Below, one piece after another: positions 12,035 to 22,057 of a stretch of 64,000 bases of DNA. Within the stretch, counting starts at the first letter, position 1, and every line of letters starts with the position of its first letter. The notes below the pieces were generated by a model. It did not search any database. It saw only the letters and a list, made by a program, of their open reading frames with translations, and had not been told where the DNA came from. The translations under genes were made by a program, and so were the position numbers. This DNA is from Allobosea sp. 117. GTDB lineage: Bacteria; Pseudomonadota; Alphaproteobacteria; Rhizobiales; Xanthobacteraceae. The stretch covers positions 124,001 through 188,000 of the forward strand of contig NZ_JNLC01000017.1 of the NCBI RefSeq assembly GCF_000702305.1, given 5' to 3'.

Positions 12035-12940
12035 TCACGCGCCCTGCGAGACGGCGATCGCGCGCGCCGCCTCGGCGATGGCGGCGTTCCGGCTCGCGGC
12101 ATCGCCGCGGCTCTGCGTCAGGTAGATCGCGACCACCAGCGGCGCGCGCCGCGGCGGCCAGGCTATGCCGACGTCGTTCGCCGTGCCGTTCTCGCCCGTG
12201 CCCGTCTTGTCGCCGACGCGCCAGTCGCCCGGCACACCGGCGCGCAGCCGCGTGTCGCCGGTCTTGTTGCCGACCAGCCAGCCGGTCAGCCGGGCGCGCG
12301 AGGCCGGCTGGAGGGCGTCGCCCAGCACCAGCCGGCGCAGATTTCCGGCCATGGCGGCCGGCGTCGTGGTGTCGCGCTCATCGCCCGGCGCCGCTTCGTT
12401 CAGCGCCGTCTCCCAGCGGTCGAGGCGGGTGAGGCGATCGCCGAGCGAGCGGGCGTAGGCGGTGAGGCCGGCCGGCCCGCCTATCGCCTTGAGCAGCAGA
12501 TTGCCGGCGGTGTTGTCGCTCAGCGTCACCGCCGCCTCGCACAGCGCGTCGAGCGTCATGCCGTCGTCGACGTGCTTCTCGGCTGCCGGCGAATAGGTGA
12601 CGAGATCGGCACGCGTGTAACGGACCACCCGGTCAATCCGCTCGCTGCCGGCGTCGACCCGGGCGAGAACGGCGGCGGCGGCCAGCGCCTTGAACGTGCT
12701 GCACATCGGGAAGCGCTCGGCCTCGCGATAGCCTTCGACCGCGCCGTCCGTGCCGTCGATGAGCGCGACGCCCAGCCGTCCGCCTGTCTTCGCCTCGATG
12801 CCGCGCAGGCTCGCCGTCAGGGCCTCCCGCGTCCCGGTCTGGCTGGATTGCGCCGCCCGCGCGGCGCCCGGGCGGAGGAGGAGCGTACCCGCCGCAAGGC
12901 CGGTCAGCGCGAAGGCGAAGTCCCGTCTCGCGATCCTCAT
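12035..12940 (-). CDS. Class A beta-lactamase, Tat-type signal
   Basis: A 301-residue serine beta-lactamase that hydrolyses penicillins and related drugs in the periplasm. All class A landmarks are present: S-T-F-K (Ser70, Lys73) preceded by Cys69, SDN (130-132), the omega-loop ETALNEA with the Glu166 position, and KTGTG (234-238 region). The start at 12940 is chosen because it begins a twin-arginine signal (RRDFAF followed by a hydrophobic stretch and ARAAQ), implying export in folded form; the in-frame upstream start adds 25 residues that do not fit a signal peptide. Cys69 is present but the Cys238 partner of KPC-type carbapenemases is not. It sits reversed between ntrX and trkA, two genes that are usually adjacent. 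Confidence 0.93.
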   Translation of the reverse strand: MRIARRDFAFALTGLAAGTLLLRPGAARAAQSSQTGTREALTASLRGIEAKTGGRLGVALIDGTDGAVEGYREAERFPMCSTFKALAAAAVLARVDAGSERIDRVVRYTRADLVTYSPAAEKHVDDGMTLDALCEAAVTLSDNTAGNLLLKAIGGPAGLTAYARSLGDRLTRLDRWETALNEAAPGDERDTTTPAAMAGNLRRLVLGDALQPASRARLTGWLVGNKTGDTRLRAGVPGDWRVGDKTGTGENGTANDVGIAWPPRRAPLVVAIYLTQSRGDAASRNAAIAEAARAIAVSQGA

Positions 12941-13055
12941 ATGTACTGATCCTGTCTGGCGTCTCCAGGCTCTCGCGAACCTGCTATAGAGTGAATCGAC
13001 GGCCAGATCGGACATGCGTCCGGCGGCGGTTCAATGGCGGCGGAGAGACGTCTCT

Positions 13056-14432
13056 ATGAAGGTGGTCATTTGCGGCGCGGGGCAGGTCGGCTTCGGCATC
13101 GCCGAGCGGCTGGCCGCGGAGCAGAACGACGTGTCGATCATCGACACCTCGCCGCGCCTCATCCAGGCGATCACCGACACGCTCGACGTCCGCGGCTTCG
13201 TCGGCCACGGCTCGCACCCGGACGTGCTGGCCCGCGCCGGGCTCGAGGCCGCCGACATGCTCATCGCCGTGACGCTGCACGACGAAGTGAACATGGTCGC
13301 CTGCCAGGTCGGCCATGCGCTGTTCGACGTGCCGACCAAGATCGCCCGGGTGCGCGCGCAGAGCTATCTGCAGGGGCATTGGCGCGACCTGTTCTCCCGC
13401 GACCACCTGCCCATCGACGTGGTGATCTCGCCGGAGATCGAGGTCGGCGAGATGGTGCTGCGCCGCCTCTCGCTGCCCGGCGCCATCGACACGGTGAATT
13501 TCGCCGACGGGCAGGTGGTGGCGGTCGGCGTGGTGTGCCTGGATGAATGCCCGGTGCTCGACACACCGCTGCGCCAGCTCACCGAGCTGTTCCCGGATCT
13601 GCGGGCCGTGGTGGTGGCGGTGAACCGGAAGGGCAGGGTGTTCGTGCCGCGCTCCTCCGACGCGCTGGTGGCCGGCGACATCGCCTATTTCATCGCGCAT
13701 AGCGACCATGTCACCCGTACGCTGTCGATCTTCGGCCATGACGAGCTGCCGGCGCAGCGCATCGTCATCGGCGGCGGCGGCAATATCGGGCTCTATGTCG
13801 CGCGCGAGCTGGAGCGCCGCAATCCGAAGGCGCGCACGAAGATCATCGAGGACAATGCGGCGCGGGCGGAGGCCATCGCGCAGGAGCTCGGCCGCACCGT
13901 GGTGCTGCACGGCAGCGCGCTCGACCGCGCCATATTGGAGGAGGCGGCGGTTGGTGACGCCGACACGATGATCGCCGTCACCAATGACGACCGCGTCAAC
14001 ATCCTGTCCTGCCTGCTGTCCAAGGAACTCGGCGCGCAGCGCATGCTCTCGCTGCTGAACGATCCGAACTATCCCGGCTTCGCGCGCGGGCTCGGCATCG
14101 ACGCCTATGTCAATCCACGCCAGATCACCGTGTCCAAGGTGCTCCAGCACGTCCGCAAGGGCCGCATACGCGGCGTCCACTCGTTGCTCGACGGCGCCGG
14201 CGAGATGATCGAGGCGGAGGCGCTGGAGACCTCGCCGCTGGTCGGCAAGCCGCTGCGCTCGCTCGATCTCTTCGACGGCATGCGGATCGGCGCGGTGGTG
14301 CGGGCCGGCAAGGTGATGCTGCCGCGCGGCGACACCGTGGTGCAGGCGGGCGACCGGGTCGTGCTGTTCGCGCTGCAGGACAAGGTGAAGCGTGTCGAGC
14401 AGCTATTCCGCGTCAGCCTCGAATTCTTCTGA
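13056..14432 (+). CDS. trkA: Trk potassium uptake regulator TrkA
   Basis: A 458-residue cytoplasmic NAD(H)-binding protein that gates the TrkH/TrkG potassium channel. It has the tandem RCK-N/RCK-C architecture: the first Rossmann motif GAGQVGFGIAE at residues 6-16, an RCK-C domain around 150-225, a second Rossmann motif GGGGNIGLYVARE near 240, and a second RCK-C at the end. The start at 13056 places the first beta strand (MKVVICGAG) at the N-terminus. The channel-type subunit follows after 21 bases. Confidence 0.95.
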   Translation: MKVVICGAGQVGFGIAERLAAEQNDVSIIDTSPRLIQAITDTLDVRGFVGHGSHPDVLARAGLEAADMLIAVTLHDEVNMVACQVGHALFDVPTKIARVRAQSYLQGHWRDLFSRDHLPIDVVISPEIEVGEMVLRRLSLPGAIDTVNFADGQVVAVGVVCLDECPVLDTPLRQLTELFPDLRAVVVAVNRKGRVFVPRSSDALVAGDIAYFIAHSDHVTRTLSIFGHDELPAQRIVIGGGGNIGLYVARELERRNPKARTKIIEDNAARAEAIAQELGRTVVLHGSALDRAILEEAAVGDADTMIAVTNDDRVNILSCLLSKELGAQRMLSLLNDPNYPGFARGLGIDAYVNPRQITVSKVLQHVRKGRIRGVHSLLDGAGEMIEAEALETSPLVGKPLRSLDLFDGMRIGAVVRAGKVMLPRGDTVVQAGDRVVLFALQDKVKRVEQLFRVSLEFF

Positions 14433-14453
14433 GGGCAGGGAGGTCGCGCGGGG

Positions 14454-15902
14454 ATGATCGCGGTCGCCCAGCGAAGCGTTCTGGCGGCAGGCGTGGTGGC
14501 GGGCTTCATGCTGTTCGCCGCGCTGATCGGCATCGCCCATGGCGAGCGCGAGATGTTCGCCTATGTGCTGACCGCCGCGCTGATCGTCTTCGCCGCCGGC
14601 GCCGTGCATTTCGGCACGCGCAGCCAGCCGGCGCGGTTCGACCGGCTGTCCTCCTACGTGCTGCTGGTGATGCTCTGGGTCGGGATCCCGGTCGTCGCCG
14701 CCATTCCGGTCGCGATGACGACGCCGCTCGGCCCGGTCGACGCCTGGTTCGAGGCGGTGGCGGCGCTGACCACCACCGGCGCCACGCAGATCCACGAGAT
14801 CGAGAATCTTCCGGCGTCGACGCTCGCCTGGCTGCTGTCGCTGCAATGGCTCGGCGGCCTCCTGACGCTGGTCGGCTTCATCGCCGTGCTGGCGCCAGCC
14901 GGCATTGGCGGGCTGCCCGATCGCGCCACCCACGCCGCCCAGCACTGGCAGAGCGAGGCGACCGCGCTCGACGACGCGCTGAGGCAGGTGCTCCCGATCT
15001 ATGTCGGCGCCACGCTCGCCTGCATGCTGGCGCTGTTCGCGCTCGGGGTGAGCGGCTTCGAGGCGTTCGGCCTCGCCAGCGCGGTGGTCTCCACCGGCGG
15101 CCTGCTGCCGGACGCCGACGGCATCGCCGCCTATGGCGACGAGGCGGTGAAGATCGTGCTCATGGTCTTCATGCTGATCGGCGGCACCAGCATTCTGTGG
15201 CACCGCATGCTGGTGACGCGCCGTTTCCGCCTCGCCCTGGCCCAGCACGAGAATCTCGCCGTCATCGCCGTCGCGGGGATGATCGGGCTGCTGGTGGCCG
15301 CCGCCTGGTTCCGGGCGCCGGGCGAGGAGTGGCCGCTCACGATCGCGCTCGAGGACGGCCTGTTCACCGGCATATCGCTCGTCACCACCACCGGCATCGA
15401 GCCGCATGCCGGCGCCTTCGCCTCGCTACCGCTGTCGCTGGTGACGCTGCTGGTCTTCGTCGGCGGCGCCAGCTTCTCGACCTCGGGCGGCATCAAGATG
15501 TACCGCCTCGGCCAGATGGTGGTGCAGAGCATCATCGAGGTGGAGCGGCTGATCCACCCCCATGAGGTGCGTCCGCGCCGGCTCGGCATGCAACGCGCCT
15601 CGCTGCAGACGATGAAGGCGATCTGGCTCTGCTTCGCCGTGGCCTGCATCTGCGTCGTCACGCTCGCGGCGCTGATCGCGCCGGCGATGCCGAGCTTCGA
15701 GGCCGCCTATGTCGCCGCGATCGCCGTGCTCACCAATGCCGGGCCGATCTACCTCGTGCCGTGGCAGCCCGGCGTGATCTGGCCGGAATGGGGAACGCTG
15801 CCGGTCTATGCACAGGTCGTGCTGGCCGCCGGCATGATTCTCGGGCGCCTGGAAATACTGGTGGCGCTGGGTCTCGTGCACTTCGCCTGGTGGCGCGGCT
15901 AG
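14454..15902 (+). CDS. TrkH-family potassium transporter subunit
   Basis: A 482-residue integral membrane protein of the TrkH/KtrB family, the ion-conducting partner of TrkA. It is strongly hydrophobic throughout with about ten membrane spans. Selectivity-filter-like loops of the superfamily are visible, for example AALTTTGAT (about residues 101-109), STGGL near 211, LVTTTGIEP near 309 and LTNAGP near 425, giving the expected four pore repeats. It follows trkA by 21 bases. Exact subtype (TrkH or TrkG-like) cannot be told from inspection. Confidence 0.9.
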   Translation: MIAVAQRSVLAAGVVAGFMLFAALIGIAHGEREMFAYVLTAALIVFAAGAVHFGTRSQPARFDRLSSYVLLVMLWVGIPVVAAIPVAMTTPLGPVDAWFEAVAALTTTGATQIHEIENLPASTLAWLLSLQWLGGLLTLVGFIAVLAPAGIGGLPDRATHAAQHWQSEATALDDALRQVLPIYVGATLACMLALFALGVSGFEAFGLASAVVSTGGLLPDADGIAAYGDEAVKIVLMVFMLIGGTSILWHRMLVTRRFRLALAQHENLAVIAVAGMIGLLVAAAWFRAPGEEWPLTIALEDGLFTGISLVTTTGIEPHAGAFASLPLSLVTLLVFVGGASFSTSGGIKMYRLGQMVVQSIIEVERLIHPHEVRPRRLGMQRASLQTMKAIWLCFAVACICVVTLAALIAPAMPSFEAAYVAAIAVLTNAGPIYLVPWQPGVIWPEWGTLPVYAQVVLAAGMILGRLEILVALGLVHFAWWRG

Positions 15903-16137
15903 GATTGTTATTGGCAAACAGACGCTTCGCCGGAGGTGCGGCGATGCGACCCGCCGTCAAAATCCGTCGGTCGGGGCGCCGCGGGCGGGTGGCGTCAATT
16001 GATCTTGCGCGATAGACATGGTGTGCGATGCTTGCAACGCACGTCTTCTTATGCTGCGGCCTTCCCCGGACGGGCTGTTCCGCACTGTATGAAGACGACC
16101 GCGCCGGCGCACCATCAAACAACGGATCAAAAAAACC

Positions 16138-16392
16138 ATGGCCGCGGATCGTTCCCAGAACCTCCAGGACACCTTTCTCAACCACGTCCGCAAGAACAAG
16201 ACACCTCTCACCATCTTCCTGGTCAACGGCGTCAAGCTGCAGGGGGTGGTGACCTGGTTCGACAATTTCTGCGTCTTGCTTCGCCGCGACGGGCATTCGC
16301 AGCTCGTCTACAAGCACGCGATCTCGACCATCATGCCCGGCCATCCGGTCCAGCTCTTCGAGGCGCCGGACGAGGCCGGAGAGAAGGCTTGA
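16138..16392 (+). CDS. hfq: RNA chaperone Hfq
   Basis: An 84-residue Sm-like protein that forms a hexameric ring and helps small RNAs pair with mRNAs. Sm1 ([20 protein letters not shown], about residues 22-41) and Sm2 (YKHAISTI, about 60-67) are both present. It is preceded by 235 bases of gene-free DNA that should hold its promoter, and its stop is followed one base later by the TTG start of hflX, the classic hfq-hflX pair. Confidence 0.98.
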   Translation: MAADRSQNLQDTFLNHVRKNKTPLTIFLVNGVKLQGVVTWFDNFCVLLRRDGHSQLVYKHAISTIMPGHPVQLFEAPDEAGEKA

Positions 16393-16393
16393 T

Positions 16394-17800
<1,407 letters not shown>

Positions 17801-17806
17801 ACGGCC

Positions 17807-18634
17807 CTACTCCGCCGCTTTGCCAGCCTGCCAGAGCGCTTCCATCTCCTCCAGCGTCGCGGCGGCCGGATTGCGCCCCTGGCGTGCCAGGGCTTCCTCT
17901 ATACCATTGAATCGTCGAACAAATTTCTCGTTCGTGCCGCGCAGCGCCGCCTCCGGGTCGACGCCGAGATGGCGCGCGAGATTGGCCATGGCGAAAAGCA
18001 CGTCGCCGATCTCCGCGGCGGCGGCGGCATGGTCGCCGACGGCAAGCTCGGCCTCGACCTCCGCGATCTCCTCGCGGATCTTGTCGAACACCGGCCCGGT
18101 GTCCGGCCAGTCGAAGCCGACCTTCGCCGCCTTGTCCTGAAGCTTGACGGCGCGGGTGAGGGCGGGTGCGGCGAGGGGAACGCCGCTCAGCACGCCCCCG
18201 CCCCGCATGCCGTCGTCCGGCAGGCCGCGGGCGGCGCGGCGCTCGGCGCGGATGCGTTTTTCCTCCGCCTTGATCTCGGCCCAGGCCGCGTTGACCGTGC
18301 CGACGTCGCGGCGCCCGGCATCGCCGAAGACATGCGGATGGCGGCGGATCATCTTCGATGTGATGGCCAGCACGACGTCGCCAAAATCGAACGCGCGCTG
18401 CTCCTGCGCCATACGGGCGTGGAAGACGACCTGAAGCAGGAGATCGCCGAGTTCGTCTGCGAGATCGTCGAGATCGCCGCGTGCGATGGCGTCCGCCACC
18501 TCATAGGCCTCCTCGATCGTGTAGGGCGCGATCGAGGCGAAGTCCTGCTCCAGGTCCCATGGGCAACCGGTGCCGGGCGTGCGCAGCGCGGCCGTGATGG
18601 CGAGCAATTGGTCGATATCGCGCGAAGGCTTCAA
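17807..18634 (-). CDS. mazG: Nucleoside triphosphate pyrophosphohydrolase MazG
   Basis: A 275-residue all-alpha NTP pyrophosphohydrolase that converts (d)NTPs to NMPs plus pyrophosphate and modulates (p)ppGpp-linked responses. Two MazG repeats are visible: CPWDLEQDFASIAPYTIEE and ELGDLLLQVVFHA in the first, and EIAEVEAELA with EIGDVLFAMANLARHLG in the second, carrying the metal-binding E-x-x-E...E-x-x-D patterns. The start is taken as TTG at 18634 (MKPSRDIDQLL), which gives normal length; the longer reading frame adds an unrelated N-terminus. Divergent from the diguanylate cyclase gene. Confidence 0.92.
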   Translation of the reverse strand: MKPSRDIDQLLAITAALRTPGTGCPWDLEQDFASIAPYTIEEAYEVADAIARGDLDDLADELGDLLLQVVFHARMAQEQRAFDFGDVVLAITSKMIRRHPHVFGDAGRRDVGTVNAAWAEIKAEEKRIRAERRAARGLPDDGMRGGGVLSGVPLAAPALTRAVKLQDKAAKVGFDWPDTGPVFDKIREEIAEVEAELAVGDHAAAAAEIGDVLFAMANLARHLGVDPEAALRGTNEKFVRRFNGIEEALARQGRNPAAATLEEMEALWQAGKAAE

Positions 18635-18769
18635 GGCAAGCTCCGTCTGCCGGCTCGATGGCCGGTGGCATGTCGAGGCGATCCTAACAGTTCGCGGCGG
18701 ATTGGGGAGCGGGGAGCGCCACGGCATGGCACCCAGTCGCCACTATCAACAGTTCGCAGAAGACATATT

Positions 18770-20452
18770 ATGGAAAATAAAATTCGGTCCAATTTTCCAC
18801 ATCTCCCAATCCGGCCTTTAATACCTAGGGTGGTATCCACGGAAGCAGGAGAATTCTGGAGCCGACCCATCGTGCGTCACCTGTTGCCGCGTATAAGCCT
18901 GCGTCTCCTGCTGCTGCTCGCGGCGCTGGTTGGACTGGTGCCGCTGTGCATCGTCCAGACGATCCGTCTTCAGGAAGACAAGGCCGCCGCGCTCGTCAAT
19001 GCGGAACGGCACGTGCAGAAGCTCGCGCAGAATGTCGTGTCGCGGCACGACGAGTTCGCCCAACGCAGCCTTGGGCTGCTGAACGTGCTGGCGAAGATGC
19101 CCGAGGTGCGCCAGGCGCAGCCGGCCTGCGGCGACATCCTGCGCGAATTGCAGGCCACCCAGCTCTGGATCACCTCGCTCGAGCTGGTGGACGCGGCCGG
19201 CCGCGGCATCTGCGGCACCCAGGCCGATGGCTTCACCGTCAGCGGCCGGGCCTATTTCCGCGAGATGACTCGGACGAGGTCGTTCACGCTCTCGGAGGTT
19301 ATCGACGGCAGCGAGGACACGCGCGACGTCATGGTCGCCCTGCTGCCGCTGCTCGGCACCACGGGCGAACTCGAACGCGCGCTGGTGCTCGGGCTCGACA
19401 CCAACTGGATAAGCCGGGTCTCCGCCGAGATGTCCGGCATCCCCGGCGCGACCATGTTCGTGATCGACCGGCAGGGTCGCCACATCTTTTCCTCGTCCCA
19501 CGCCGAGATGCTCTCGGATGAGGACGCGACGTTCTACCGGCAGCTCGGCGAGACGCCGGACGGTGCCGTCAGCCTGACGCCGCCCCTGGGCGAACCCTCG
19601 CTTTTCGGCATCCGGCGCATCGCCGACATCGGCGTGACGATCGCCGTTGGTGTGCCGCGCGCCATCATCGAGGCGCCGATCGAGCGCCGCTTCGCCCTTG
19701 AGATCCTGCTGATCGTGGCCGCCGGCCTCGCATCCTTCGCCGTCACGGTGCTGTTCGTCGAGCTCGCCGTGGTGCGCGGCCTGCAGCTCCTCAAGCGCTT
19801 CGCATCGGGCCTGCCGGCCAGCACGCCGGGCGCCACGGTGGCGCTGCCGCCCTCGGTCGCCGAGGTGAACGATCTGGCGCACAGCTTCAACAGCATGGTC
19901 ACGCAGCTCGAAGGGCTTGCCTATCACGACCGGCTCACCGGCCTCGGCAACCGCCGGCTCCTCGACCGGCTTCTCGCCAACGCCGCCAATTCGCCCGGTC
20001 CCTTCGCCGTGCTGGCGATCGATCTCGACGCCTTCAAGCCGGTCAACGACGCCTATGGCCACCGCGCCGGCGACCAGGTGCTGGTGCAGATCGCCGAACG
20101 CCTGCGGGCGGCGATTCCCGAGGCTGCGCTCGTGGCGCGCACCGGCGGCGACGAGTTCATCGTGGTGCTGCATCGCGACCGGGCGGCCACCCGGCGCATC
20201 GCGGTGAGCCTGCGAGACGCGGTCTCCCACCCCTGCCCCGTCGACGATGTTCTGGTCCAGGTCGGGTGCTGCGTCGGCGTCGCCTTCGTCGAGGACGGCG
20301 TCATGATCCCCGATGCGACCGAGATGCTCGACCGGGCCGACGAAGCGCTCTACGAGGCCAAGCGGGCCGGACGCTCCCGCATCGTGGTGGCCAGCAGCCA
20401 GGTGGAACGGCTGCCGCGCCAGCGCCTGGCGGGCGGCGTCTATGCCGGTTGA
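18770..20452 (+). CDS. Membrane-bound diguanylate cyclase (GGDEF)
   Basis: A protein of up to 560 residues predicted to make cyclic di-GMP. An N-terminal membrane segment is followed by an extracytoplasmic sensor region of about 270 residues, probably of the Cache type because of its size and FDR-like patterns (VDAAGRGICGTQADG), a second membrane segment, a short HAMP-like linker, and a GGDEF domain with an intact GGDEF motif. The allosteric RxxD inhibitory site five residues before GGDEF is missing (the stretch reads PEAALVART). The start is uncertain: ATG 18770 is given, but GTG at 18872, with GGAG 10 bases before it, would start just before the membrane segment. The first 100 bases are AT-rich and could instead be promoter. 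Confidence 0.85.
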   Translation: MENKIRSNFPHLPIRPLIPRVVSTEAGEFWSRPIVRHLLPRISLRLLLLLAALVGLVPLCIVQTIRLQEDKAAALVNAERHVQKLAQNVVSRHDEFAQRSLGLLNVLAKMPEVRQAQPACGDILRELQATQLWITSLELVDAAGRGICGTQADGFTVSGRAYFREMTRTRSFTLSEVIDGSEDTRDVMVALLPLLGTTGELERALVLGLDTNWISRVSAEMSGIPGATMFVIDRQGRHIFSSSHAEMLSDEDATFYRQLGETPDGAVSLTPPLGEPSLFGIRRIADIGVTIAVGVPRAIIEAPIERRFALEILLIVAAGLASFAVTVLFVELAVVRGLQLLKRFASGLPASTPGATVALPPSVAEVNDLAHSFNSMVTQLEGLAYHDRLTGLGNRRLLDRLLANAANSPGPFAVLAIDLDAFKPVNDAYGHRAGDQVLVQIAERLRAAIPEAALVARTGGDEFIVVLHRDRAATRRIAVSLRDAVSHPCPVDDVLVQVGCCVGVAFVEDGVMIPDATEMLDRADEALYEAKRAGRSRIVVASSQVERLPRQRLAGGVYAG

Positions 20453-20464
20453 GACAGCGCCCGG

Positions 20465-21262
20465 TCAGAGCGCGATGCGCATGCCGTCATAGGCCGGCTC
20501 GACGTTCGAGGGCAGCTCGCGCGCCAGCGTGGCGAAGTCGAGATCGTTGTGCAGATTGGTGAGGATCGCCCGGCGCGGCTTCAGACGCGCGATCCAGCCG
20601 AGCGCGTCGCTGACCGAGAAGTGGCTCGGATGCGGGTGATAGCGCAGCGCGTCGACGATCCACATGTCGAGCCCTTCGAGGAAAGGCAGGCTCTCCGGCG
20701 GCAGGTCGTGCAGATCGCTCGAATAGGCGAGACCGCCGATGCGGAAGCCATAGGCGATGATCGTGCCGTGATATTGCCTGAAGGGGATCGCCTCGATGCG
20801 GCCTCCCGGCCCATCGATCACCACCGGCTCGCCATGGCGGAAGCGGTGCTCGTTCAGGATCGGCGGATAGTCGCTCCCGGGCGGTGTCTCGAAGCAGTAG
20901 CCGAACCGGCTCATCAGGACGGGCGAGGTCTCCGCATCGACATAGACGTCGAGCCGGTGCCGGTTATGGATGGAGAGCGGGCGCAGATCATCGATGCCGT
21001 GGGTGTGGTCGGCGTGCTCATGGCTGAACAGCACGGCGTCGAGCCGGTCGACGCGGGCGTCGAGCAGTTGCTCGCGCAGGTCCGGCGAGGTGTCGATCAG
21101 CACGCGGGTAGGGGTGCTCTCCCCTTCCCTGCGCTCCACCAAGAGCGAGCAGCGCCGCCGCCGGTTGCGCGGGTCGTTCGGGTCGCAGGCGCCCCACCCC
21201 TGCCCGACGCGCGGCACGCCTGCCGAGGAGCCGCAGCCGAGGATGGTGAAGTCGGTTCCCAT
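20465..21262 (-). CDS. MBL-fold metallo-hydrolase (PhnP-like)
   Basis: A 265-residue metallo-beta-lactamase-fold hydrolase. It starts with FTILGCGSSAGVPRVG and carries the metal site HEHADHTHG (about residue 81), typical of the subfamily that includes the cyclic phosphodiesterase PhnP and tRNase Z-like proteins. No C-P lyase genes are near, so a role in phosphonate use is not supported. The gene ends the metG-tatD-MBL run common in alphaproteobacteria and follows tatD by 12 bases. The true substrate is unknown. Confidence 0.85.
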   Translation of the reverse strand: MGTDFTILGCGSSAGVPRVGQGWGACDPNDPRNRRRRCSLLVERREGESTPTRVLIDTSPDLREQLLDARVDRLDAVLFSHEHADHTHGIDDLRPLSIHNRHRLDVYVDAETSPVLMSRFGYCFETPPGSDYPPILNEHRFRHGEPVVIDGPGGRIEAIPFRQYHGTIIAYGFRIGGLAYSSDLHDLPPESLPFLEGLDMWIVDALRYHPHPSHFSVSDALGWIARLKPRRAILTNLHNDLDFATLARELPSNVEPAYDGMRIAL

Positions 21263-21274
21263 CGTGCTCCGCGC

Positions 21275-22057
21275 TCAGCTTGCCTTGGCGAACAGGCGGA
21301 AGAAGTTCGCGGTCGTCAGATCGGCCAGCGCCTCGGGCGACAGACCCCGCGTCTCGGCCAGAACGCGGGCGGTCTCGACCACGTAGGAGGGCTCGTTGCG
21401 CTTGCCGCGCCAGGGATTGGGCGCGAGATAGGGGGCGTCGGTCTCGACCAGCAGGCGGTCGGCGGGCAGCTCCTTCGCGATGTCGCGCAGCGGCGCGCCG
21501 GTCTTGAAGGTCAATATGCCGGAGAAGGACACGTAGCCGCCGAGCGCCACCGCGCGCCGGGCGAGGTCCGGTCCCGCTGTGAAGCAGTGGAGCACGAAGC
21601 GGAAGCCGCCCTTGGCACTTTCGTCCTCCAGGATCGCGGCGACGTCCTCGTCGGCCTCGCGGGCGTGGATGACGAGCGGCAGGCCGGTCTCTCGCGCGGC
21701 GGCGATGTGCAGGCGGAAGCCGGCATGCTGGTCCTCGCGTGGCGCGTTGTCGTAATGATAGTCGAGCCCGGCCTCGCCGATCGCCACCACCTTCGGATGG
21801 TCGGCTTCGCGCAGCAGCTCGGCGAGCGTCACGTCGCGCTCCTCGCCGGCATTGTGCGGGTGGGTGCCGACCGAGCAGAACACGTCGTCGAAGCGCTCGG
21901 CGATCGCCCTCACCTCGCCCGAGCGGCGCACCCGCGTGCCGATGGTCACCATGCGGCCGATGCCGGCAGCGCGGGCGCGGTCGACCACCGCGTCGATCTC
22001 GGCGGCGAAATCCGGGAAGTCGAGATGGCAGTGGCTGTCGACCAGCATGAAGCTCAT
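21275..22057 (-). CDS. tatD: TatD-family metal-dependent DNase
   Basis: A 260-residue TIM-barrel hydrolase of the TatD/YcfH/YjjV family, which includes 3'-5' exonucleases. The metal ligands are visible: HCHLD near residue 8, the bridging glutamate in [12 protein letters not shown] in [13 protein letters not shown], and D in [10 protein letters not shown]. The start at 22057 is chosen because the ATG overlaps the metG stop (ATGA); the longer reading frame is antisense to metG coding sense. It is translationally coupled to metG. Confidence 0.92.
   Translation of the reverse strand: MSFMLVDSHCHLDFPDFAAEIDAVVDRARAAGIGRMVTIGTRVRRSGEVRAIAERFDDVFCSVGTHPHNAGEERDVTLAELLREADHPKVVAIGEAGLDYHYDNAPREDQHAGFRLHIAAARETGLPLVIHAREADEDVAAILEDESAKGGFRFVLHCFTAGPDLARRAVALGGYVSFSGILTFKTGAPLRDIAKELPADRLLVETDAPYLAPNPWRGKRNEPSYVVETARVLAETRGLSPEALADLTTANFFRLFAKAS

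Noticed and set aside
12035-12940. Carbapenemase assignment for the beta-lactamase
   Set aside because: Cys69 is present, but the Cys238 that would pair with it in KPC/SME-type enzymes is missing; spectrum cannot be inferred.
20465-21262. Phosphonate (C-P lyase) role of the PhnP-like hydrolase
   Set aside because: No other phn genes are nearby; it follows tatD in a housekeeping run, so only a general MBL hydrolase call is made.
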